Part shown: one piece after another, positions 56,623 through 64,000 of the stretch
Numbering within the stretch: position 1 is the first letter of the stretch
How the letters are laid out: each line of letters begins with the position of its first letter
Source of the DNA: Lasioglossum baleicum
Taxonomy: Eukaryota > Arthropoda > Insecta > Hymenoptera > Halictidae
Assembly: GCF_051020765.1 (NCBI RefSeq)
Contig: NC_134932.1
Coordinates: 2,914,001-2,978,000 of the forward strand
Direction of reading: 5' to 3'
Length of the DNA: 64,000 bases
Program-made: the position numbers and the translations under genes
The notes under the pieces: generated by a model
What the model was told of the DNA's origin: nothing
The model's database searches: none
The model's input: only the letters and a program-made list of their open reading frames with translations

Positions 56623-57830
56623 TGTAACAACCTGGTTTCCGTCGTCACGTTCGGAGACTTCCTCTTCGTCCTTATAGCTCGACGCTCCAGAGTTCGATGT
56701 TTGACGAGAGGAAAGATGTAGATGGGGAACTGGACGTGGTACGCGGGTTTCGAAATAACGACACAGGCAATTTCACTGACATGCTCGCTGCCGGCGAGTT
56801 CGCGGACGCAGTTTTACGGAATTCGGTCTTCGCGAATATTCACTCGGTAACTGCGACTTTCGGATACGGATGCGCGTAATTTCCTCGGACGCGCACGTCG
56901 CGGTTTTCAGGTACGAAACGCGTTACTTTTTCGAACGCGGCTCGAACGGGTTTCGAGGCAGGTAAACGGGAAAAATCAGGACGGCACGGGAACCCTGCCC
57001 GAGTCAGGTCGGTCGGATATGCGACGTAGCGGTTCGCGATACGCCATAATCCTCTCGGGCGGTTTTACGGCGACGAGTGGTGGTTCACCGTGCTCGTCGT
57101 TCGTTCTTGTCGGCGGTACGCCATGACAAGCTCGCTGGTGGTACACCTTGGCGAAAAAGAGTGACGGTACGTCGTGCTCTAACTATGCTACAGGAACAGG
57201 ACGTTTTCGGGGAGAGAGGAGGGCTCCCTGCCTGAGTCGTGTCGGTCGGATTTCAACGTGGTGGTTCACCGTGCGTTTACGTCCTCTCAGGCGGTTCTAC
57301 GGCGACGAGCGATGGTTCATCGTGCTCGTCGTTCGTTCTCGTGGACGGTACGTCTTGACGAGATGGCTGGTGGTACACCTTAGCCTTTCAGAGGGGCGGT
57401 ACGCCGTACTCTACTTCGGTGGAACGTAGTTCGTCACCGGCGGAATGCTCCCATGGAACAGGAATGCTGGTTAACAAGATGGCGGTGCGCCGTATCCTGT
57501 TTGGTGGAACGTAGTTCTTCACCGGAAGGGATGCTTACAGGGATACTAACAGGAACGATCCGATCTGAGTCTCGTCTCAGCTAAGAAGGCCCTCCCGGGG
57601 TCGCGTAGCGGCTTTTATAGATGCGGTGCTGGACTTCGCGAATGTTCTCGACGTTTCTCATACGCGTGGGGGAAACACTGTCGACTCGTTCCCATCGGTA
57701 TCGGTTTCGCGGCGCGGTGGTCGCGCGGCGCGGGGCGCGTATCGGTGGTGCGCGACGGTTCGGTTTGACTCGGCGCCCCTTGATACTTGGTTCTGCTAGT
57801 AACAGGCCTGCCCGGTGCAGGTCTGTTACA
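56623..57830 (+). mobile_element. Solo LTR (family I, copy 2), duplication TGTT
   Basis: TGTAACAACCTGG...GGTCTGTTACA, with TGTT at 56619-56622 and 57831-57834. 1208 bp. The end shares AGGCCTGCCCGGTGCAGGTC with copy 1. Internal blocks of GACGAGCGATGGTTCATCGTGC type are partly repeated. No gag or pol. Confidence 0.87.
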
Positions 57831-57848
57831 TGTTTAAATAAATACTAT

Positions 57849-58668
57849 TGTTACGTGCTATGGCTTCCTTTTGGGGAGAGCCTGTAACTTAAGGTTGAGA
57901 ACAGACGAGCGGCAACCTGTTCTCGAGGTGGCTAGCGATAAATATCGTGGAGGAGGAAAAATGGTGGTGGCAAAGTGAGAAGAGACTGGATTTCTGGTAT
58001 AACAATTATTTATTAAAGAATAACTGAGCTTTACATATGCGGAAATAGTTTATCCGCGTAGCACTGAAATCTCGGGTCAGACGTGGGGACTCTAAGTATA
58101 TCGGGGATGTTCCGCGAAGTGAATGAAATAGGGGTAAGTTCCAAGTAGACTGGGACTGGGGAGTGACGGGGCAGCTGCTTCGATCCTGGTAGTCCTTGAA
58201 TTGGCTTCCTTCTTGTTGTCGAAGTCCGTCCCAAAAATGTAAAATGTTGTTTAAGATTACCTACGTGCCCAGGAAACGCACAGTAGATAAATCAAAAACA
58301 ATTGAATAAAAAGAACTTGGCTTGAACTCTCTACTTGTAATCTGCTTGTCTACCTTGGAACCTGTCTAGCCGTCTCTCGTGTTTCCTTTTATGTGGGTGG
58401 TGGTCAGTTTTTTCTGCGAGAAAAGGGATCCACTTGCGGGGGTTTGAAGGAACCCCTGCGGTGCACTTTCTGCAGCGAGAAACTGTCTTAGCGAAAAAAC
58501 CCCCTGGTTACCTGCGATAGTATTAGCGGCCAGGTCTAGGGTACGCGTGCGGAGTGTGGAGGGGGGGGGGAGCGCAGTGGCGGCGAGAAGTACCGTTAGG
58601 CGCGGCGCGTCAGGGGTTCGCTCAGGGGACAGGTGCGTTCCATGCTATTCTTGCATGAGAACGTGACA
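57849..58668. mobile_element. 820-bp LTR-type insertion, imperfect duplication
   Basis: TGTTACGTGC...GAACGTGACA, so TG...CA with a short inverted end TGT(T/C)ACGT. Flanks CTAT (57845-57848) and CTAC (58669-58672) differ by one base. It starts 14 bases after the flank copy of the previous solo LTR. Contains G9 at about 58560 and AATAAA signals on both strands. Confidence 0.55.
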
Positions 58669-58789
58669 CTACATTAATAATAATATCATATTGTGATTGC
58701 TCTCAATATAAATAAAAAAACCCACTTTGTTTCATGTCTCTATCATAAACAGATTAAAAGTTATTGAATTTTGTCCAAGAAACGCATTC

Positions 58790-59100
58790 CGGCGCACTGT
58801 GGATCTCGTAACAGCGGATCAAGTAACTCGCACCGATACGAGCGGCTCGCAACCGATGCGAGCCGATGACGTCGATGCGAGTAGCTTGCATCGATGCGAG
58901 CTACCCGCATCGTGCGAGTACTCGACTCGGCTCGACCAATCGAGTCGAGCTTAGCTCGGCTCGCATTTTGCGGGTACTCGCATCGAAACGAGCTACTCGC
59001 ATCGACGTCATCGGCTCGCATCGGTGCGAGTTACTTGCATCGATGCAAGGACTCGACTCGGCTCGATCAATCCAGTCGAGCTTAGCTCGGCTCGCACCGA
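58790..59100. repeat. CG-rich palindromic satellite of TCGATGCGAG words
   Basis: Words GCATCGATGCGAG, GACTCGGCTCGA and GAGCTTAGCTCGGCTCGCA recur on both strands; a block ACTCGACTCGGCTCGA.CAAT occurs twice (about 58919 and 59052). Strong hairpin potential. ORFs here are repeat artefacts. Confidence 0.8.
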
Positions 59101-59585
59101 GCGTGCGATTCGTACGACATGGGCGGTTTACATGAAGGAATCGACTCGAAATAAATTCAAGCGTAATACGACATTAAAATTCTCGCAGTGCCACGTTTAA
59201 ATTATTATGTTGGATGTGTCTTATCGTGATTATTATTATTTCAGATTTTACAGACTTTGCGAACAGGTTTTAAAAAATTGGAAATTACCAAAAATTCGGA
59301 AAAATGCATATTTCCTATTGAAGTTTGGGAAATATCAGGTATATAAAAATTCAGTAATGAGATATTGTTGAAACAACCGTTTTTAATTTTTTTCAGAATT
59401 TTTTATATAGTGCATCGTACTTAAAAAAAATAAAAATAAATTTTTCCGATATTTCTTTACCTTTTGTAGATGTATTATGTAATAGTGAGCATTCTTGTAT
59501 TCAGAAAAATAAAGTATAAACTCAAAAAAATGCAATGCTCTTAAAAAAATAATTTAAAAAATATTTTACTTGCCTATATTTCAAA

Positions 59586-60201
59586 TATGTGAATATTGTA
59601 CACTTAATCTAGGTTATTATATAATTCCGTGAGTAGCGGCTAGGTTAGGAACTACGTCTTCGGTATATATGGAAAAATATATGCTAAGTGTAGAGTCCAT
59701 AACTGCGGACGAACCGGTTTTTGTTCGTTCTTGCGCATATCCCACTCCATCCGCCCCCTTCCCAATGTACACCTCATGCGCACAGCGTCGCCGATGCACG
59801 TCACGCGATGCCAGAGCCAGTGATGCCAGAATCGTGGACGCGAGGACCTTTCCCCTCCTGCTGCGTACGCGCTACACACGAACGTACTTCTACTCAGCCC
59901 GTGTGAGTGCCTGTTCGATTGCACGCGCGCTACACACAAGCGTACCTGTACTCTGTCTGTGTACAACTACCTGTTCGACTGATCGACGCCGACGCGTTCC
60001 TTTGATTTTTACGTTACCGAAATTTCGGAAGCATGAGTCGGAAAGTCGGAATCTGGAGACAGCGCGCATTTGAATCCCGGCACAGCCCGGTGCACATTTT
60101 GCTATAACTTTTGATCTAAAAAAGATATTAAAGCGAAATTTGGACTAAATTTTAAAAAACCGGGTTTAGTGCTCCATCCTAAAATATGTTTTGTATTTCT
60201 T
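59586..60201. other. Interval without recognised gene
   Basis: A CG-rich part (59700-60000) with an open frame on the plus strand (59669-60073) that has no recognisable domain, then AT-rich DNA with AAACCGGGTTTA at about 60158. Confidence 0.4.
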
Positions 60202-61434
60202 TGTAACAGACCTACACCGGGCAGGCCTGTCACTAGTAGAACCGAGTATCAAGTCGCGCCGAATAGAACCGAACCGAGCCGAACGAAACCGAACCGAACC
60301 GTCGCGCACCACCGATACGCACCCCGCGTCGCGCGATCACCGCGCCACGAAACGAACACCGATGGTAACCAGTCGACGGATTTTCCCACGAGCGTGGGAA
60401 ATACCGTGAGAACATTCGCAAAGTTCCGCACCGCACCATCGCCCGAACCACCGACTGAACAGCTATAAAAGCTGCTACGCAACCGCGGGGGCCCTTAGCT
60501 GAGACACGACTCAGAACGGATCGTTCCTGTCAGTATCCTCTCCCGGTGACGAACTACGTTCCACCAAACAGAATACGGCGCACCGCCATCTTGTTAACCT
60601 ATCTTCCTGTTCCATGGGAGCATTCCACCGGTGACGAACTACGTTCCACCAAAGTAGAGCACGGCGCACAGCCACTCTGAAAGGCCAAGATGTACCACTA
60701 GCTACCTCGTCAAGACGTACCGTCCACGAGAACGACCGACGAGAACGATGAACCATCGCTCGTTGCCGTAGAACCGCCTGAGAGGACTTAGACGCACGGT
60801 GAACCGCCACGTCGAAGTCCGACCGACACGACTCAGGCAGGGAACCCTCCTGCCTTCCCGAAAACGTCCCGTTCCTATATCGAAACCACAGCACGACGTA
60901 CCGTCACTCTCTTTTCGCCAAGGTGAACCACCAGCGATCTTGTTAAGGCGTACCGCCGACAAGAACGAACGACGAGCATGATGAACCATCACTCGCCGCC
61001 GTAGAACCGCCCGAGAGGATTATGACGTATGGCGAACCGCCACGTCGAACGTCCGACCGACCTGACTCGGGCAGGGAATTCCCTACCGTCCCAGCTATCC
61101 GTTTTCCTGTCCCGAAACAAGTTCGCGACGCGTCCGGTAAAGTTACGCGTCTCCGTACCTGAAGATCGCGATCACCGCGTCCGAGAAAGTTACGCGTCGC
61201 CGTACCTGAAGATCGCGATCACCGCGTCATTGTTCGCGAAGTCTGAAACCCGAAAAACCGCGTTAGCCAACTCGCCGGCAGCGAGCATGTCAGTAAAATC
61301 GCCTGTGTCGTTATTTTGAAACCCGCGCACCACGTCCAGTTCCCCATCGACATTTTTCCTCTCGTTGAACATCGAACTCTGGATCGGACTCCGATGTGAA
61401 AAGGACGATACCGGAGGAAACCAAGATGTTACAT
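60202..61434 (-). mobile_element. Solo LTR (family I, copy 3), duplication TCTT
   Basis: Plus strand TGTAACAGACCTACACC...CCAAGATGTTACA; TCTT at 60198-60201 and 61435-61438. Reverse orientation to copies 1 and 2; closely matches copy 2 (56623-57830) across its length. 1233 bp. Confidence 0.87.
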
Positions 61435-61438
61435 CTTA

Positions 61439-61925
61439 AATAATTTTTTTCGTTGATTTTTAAAGTTAAGATGGTCCAGCGGGCTCCCAACACAAATTAA
61501 TTTTTAGTCGAGCCATGCTCAATAAACAATTACGAAAAAATTAATAAATATTTTACCTAATAGAACACATGACTGAGATTTTTTTCAGATTTTTCAGATT
61601 ATGCAAACATGTTAAAAAAATTGAAAATCTTCAAACATTCGAAGAAAATTGCATATTTCGTATTGAACTTTTTCGAGATACCAGTTTTATAAAAATTCAG
61701 TAGTCAGATATTATTGAAACAATTGTCCTTAATTTTTTCCAGAATTTTTTATAAATTGTGTCGGTGTTAAAAAAATCCAAATCAATTTTTTCGATATTTA
61801 TTTTTTTGTAGATGTATTATGTAATATTGAATATTTTTATATTCAGAAAAATAATGTGCAGACTTAATAATGCAATACAAAATATTTTATTTACGTTATA
61901 TTTCAATATATGAGCATAACTTCCA
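61439..61925. mobile_element. Single arm of the AT-rich foldback family
   Basis: From about 61570 the sequence follows the arm at 53450-53679 and 55386-55460 (CAGATTATGC, ATACCAGTTTTATAAAAATTC, TTCGATATTT, GATGTATTATGTAATATTGAA). The partner arm and tRNA-like centre are absent. Confidence 0.6.
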
Positions 61926-62047
61926 ACACTTTCGGTTGGCGTAGGCGGTAACTTTTAGGCGAGAGAGGGCTGCAAGCGAGGGATGGTCGCGGTACGGCTA
62001 TGTTCCGTCGAACTACAAGTGTTGCCATTTATATAACGTTGCGGGAA

Positions 62048-62136
62048 CACTTCTCCCGCCCGCGCGTCTTGCTCCCCGTAGCGGCCATAGTGCTACTGGC
62101 GTCACGGGGAGCGAGACGCGCGGGCGGGAGATGTGG
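62048..62136. repeat. GC-rich hairpin, about 34-bp arms
   Basis: CTTCTCCCGCCCGCGCGTCT-TGCTCCCCGT pairs with ACGGGGAGC-GAGACGCGCGGGCGGGAGA; loop of about 25 bp. Probably a foldback end or a MITE core. Confidence 0.7.
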
Positions 62137-62462
62137 CGTTATTCCACGTGCTACAGACGCTACACTAGTATTTAAAGTCGCCTATAGACCGCACCACATA
62201 CGCCCCCTTGTAGGGGCTCTGTTCCCCCACTCCCATGTTAGCAGAGTGGGGATCGGCGGAAGCCGTTGGCAACGCCGAGCTCTCGCTCTCTCTCTCTCTT
62301 GAGCTTCGTTACCCGAGCTGGACGGTTGTCCGAAAAAGTCTGTGTTCCGATTCCTTCGCCATCCTTGATCTCGTCGGACATAACCACGACACTGGGTCGT
62401 GGCGACGTGTAGGCGTCGATAGAAATAAATCCTTCTACCTTCTGGGGACTTCAACCTACAAT

Positions 62463-62480
62463 TGGTGACCCCGACGTGAT
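62463..62480 (+). promoter_or_regulatory. tRNA-Trp primer binding site
   Basis: TGGTGACCCCGACGTGAT is complementary to the 3' end of tRNA-Trp, two bases after the 5' LTR. Confidence 0.85.
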
Positions 62481-62639
62481 TCTTGTCGGGGCGAAGGAGT
62501 GGATTCCTGCATTTTCGCTGTATCCAGGCGAAAGAGTGTGCGGCGCAGTTCGCACACCACGTGCAAACCATTGTTCAGCACGTGGCTCATTTCCTATGGG
62601 CGACTCGGGAGCGGTGCAGTAAGCATTCGATCTAAGAGG

Positions 62640-62933
62640 AGAGTGTTGCAAGCATTCGATCTGAGAGGAGATCCGAGGCCGACATTTTTGTCGCAACGGC
62701 AATTCGTAAAGCGAATTAACGAGCGTTTATTTACTGTTGATGTCAACGGAGCAGAAAAGACAGTATCAACAGAGCTCTTGAAACCGGCATTCTTTGTACC
62801 GGACTCTCCGGTTATCGAAGTGCCTGGGAATGCAATGTCAATGCCCGACCGTTCAGGTCAGTTACGTCCACCATTGAGGACGTATTCAAAGAAATCTGTA
62901 ACTGTGTCAGCGGACACACGGGCAGGACCATGA
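62640..62933 (+). pseudogene. Gypsy-type pol C-terminal tail
   Basis: The frame reads VKRINERLFTVDVNGAEKTVSTELLKPAFFV, the motif that ends many Gypsy integrases (T.DVNG....VS...LKPA). It follows LRGDPRPTFLSQRQ and ends at TGA 62931-62933. The open frame begins earlier (62499), but that part spans the deletion joint, marked by a short repeat GCATTCGATCT(A/G)AGAGGAG (62616-62664). Confidence 0.72.
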
Positions 62934-63672
62934 GTGATATGTTTTGCAATTTGCACACTTGATGTAAATTTACAGTTGTTAGGTGCGCTCAGCGCACTAG
63001 CAAACTGCGACCATTTTTTTTTGGGTTTGATAATTTGCCATGAGCAAGAAGAAACGTTCATTTTATTTTCATAGTATTGGACACAGCGCGTACTGTGCGC
63101 TGAAGAATGGAATTTTTGTATATATTGTAAATAGCAGGTATACCGTTGTACATATTGTTACGACGGCACGAGATGAAGTTGCCTTCCCCTGTGAAGATAT
63201 CGCAGAGATCGAGAGAAGTCGTCAGTTGGATCGATATTGCGGTATCCGGACAACGAGGTTGTTGATAATATGAAGAAAGAGAAGAGATCATCTCGAGCCA
63301 TTGAAGCGAGACGACACATTATCAAACACACTCGTGTTAACCGTTGTACATTAAATAAATAATTACTGTTTCTTATAATAATGAGTTCACCGGCTAGACC
63401 ACGCCGAAGCCTTCGTAACAATATTATATGTTAAATAATAAATTGTGTCGTTCCACTCGGGGGGAGTGATGTAGGGGCTCTGTCCCCCCACTCCCATGTT
63501 AGTAGAGTGGGTATCGGCGGAAGCCGTTGACAACGCCGAGCTCCCGTCTGTGTTCCGGTTCCTTCAGCATCCTTGATCTCGTCGGACATAACCACGACAC
63601 TGGGTCGTGCCGGCGTGTAGGCGTCGATAGAAATAAATCCTTCTACTTTCTGGGGACTTCAACCTAGACCCT

Positions 63673-64000
63673 ATGTGGAGGAGAGAGGTGAGGGCTCACC
63701 AATGTAACGGTGACTGGACGATCTACCGTCTCTGCCACGTTGATATTCCAAGGATTGGACTCAGGATCACCAGTGTTGGAGAATTGTCGTGAGCCTACCC
63801 ACTCACGTAGTATGACTCTTTCAGAAGGACTATTCCTTGGAGGAAAATGATTGTTCACAGTTTACACCGAACAGCTTACTTTATTAGCTGTGAAGTCAGC
63901 GGACAGCACGTGAGTGCTATGATACGAGTGTTACACGAATAGTTACAACAAGCCACAACGTGGTTGAGAAAATTTTACTTTTAACGTAATACGCTTGAAC
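63673..64000 (-). mobile_element. Edge of a further LTR element, minus strand
   Basis: Plus-strand TGTTGGAGAATTG at about 63774 preceded by GGATTGGACTCAGGATCACCA looks like a reversed LTR start with a TGGTGATCCTGAG primer-like site. The LTR would run past the right edge. The tRNA is not identified. Confidence 0.4.

Larger units (their letters stand above)
55620..59585. repeat. Large inverted repeat, arms about 500 bp
   Basis: 55625-56200 and 59105-59585 pair in reverse (for example ACGTGGCACGGCGAGAA against TTCTCGCAGTGCCACGT, and TAAGACACATCCAACATAAT). The spacer holds a mariner-like fragment (56390-56520), a solo LTR, another LTR-type insertion and a CG-rich palindromic satellite. Confidence 0.72.
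62209..63668 (+). mobile_element. Internally deleted LTR retrotransposon with tRNA-Trp primer site
   Basis: 5' LTR 62209-62460 (TGTAGGGGCT...AACCTACA), primer site from 62463, a 1-kb internal part with only a pol tail, a purine tract CGGGGGGAGTGA before 63470, 3' LTR 63470-63668. CCCT flanks both ends (62205-62208, 63669-63672); the last CA of the 3' LTR reads GA. The 5' LTR has about 55 extra bases with a (CT)n tract. Each LTR has AGAAATAAATCC as a poly(A) signal. Confidence 0.85.

Noticed and set aside
57148..57429. Conserved peptide (RRFYGDERWFIVL) shared with 60511-60992
   Set aside because: Both lie in copies of the same solo LTR; sharing reflects DNA identity, and neither has a coding signature.
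59669..60073. 134-codon plus-strand ORF
   Set aside because: CG-rich, no ATG context, domain or relatives that I recognise; antisense frames are open too.

Overview
The window looks like a piece of insect genome that is almost wholly made of mobile DNA nested in mobile DNA. I recognise no ordinary host gene. The mix of families (Copia, BEL/Pao and Gypsy retrotransposons, a Jockey-type LINE, Tnp2/EnSpm-like, Transib, hAT and DD82E IS630-Tc1-mariner transposons) together with DUF4806 proteins and AT-rich DNA fits an insect, perhaps an ant or other hymenopteran. The insect call is fairly safe; the order is only a guess.

Left part (1-15.2 kb): a Copia element split by a 1.3-kb solo LTR, a 298-bp MITE, a 3.46-kb foldback element between TTAA sites that holds a second foldback with CACTG ends, a 60-bp minisatellite, a decayed Gypsy gag-protease-RT fragment cut by the end of a CCC...TAG transposon, and a solo LTR with a 5-bp duplication.

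Middle left (15.35-22.22 kb): a nearly complete two-gene transposon, here called element A. It has matching CCCAGATAGCAC ends, a TA duplication, tandem subterminal repeats, a Tnp2-like transposase with one in-frame stop, and a multi-exon DUF4806 gene. From 22.2 to 24.8 kb a BEL gag/LTR relic and a GC-rich minisatellite lie between direct repeats. From 25.1 to 32.5 kb, element B (minus strand) has the same two-gene order, but its transposase is split by a 2.9-kb Transib element (36-bp TIRs, CGTCG duplication) and by a 1.1-kb solo LTR. A third DUF4806 start lies at 33.56 kb.

Middle right (34-49.3 kb): a BEL/Pao element truncated in RT but with its tRNA-Tyr primer site and 5' LTR; a DD82E (Sailor-type) transposase split by a solo LTR; a LINE with ORF1 and endonuclease but no RT; a hAT tail folded into a 2.2-kb inverted repeat; and a PIF1-like helicase scrap.

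Right part (49.3-64 kb): element C, a divergent Tnp2-like transposase split by a second CACTG foldback and ending in tandem subterminal repeats with CCCGACTAG ends; then AT-rich foldback elements with tRNA-like centres, at least four solo-LTR-type insertions, a CG-rich palindromic satellite, an internally deleted LTR retrotransposon with a tRNA-Trp primer site, and the edge of one more LTR element.

Four insertions (in Copia, twice in element B, and in the DD82E transposase) sit inside coding frames, and removing the insert plus one duplication copy restores the frame exactly. This gives firm boundaries and a relative order of events.
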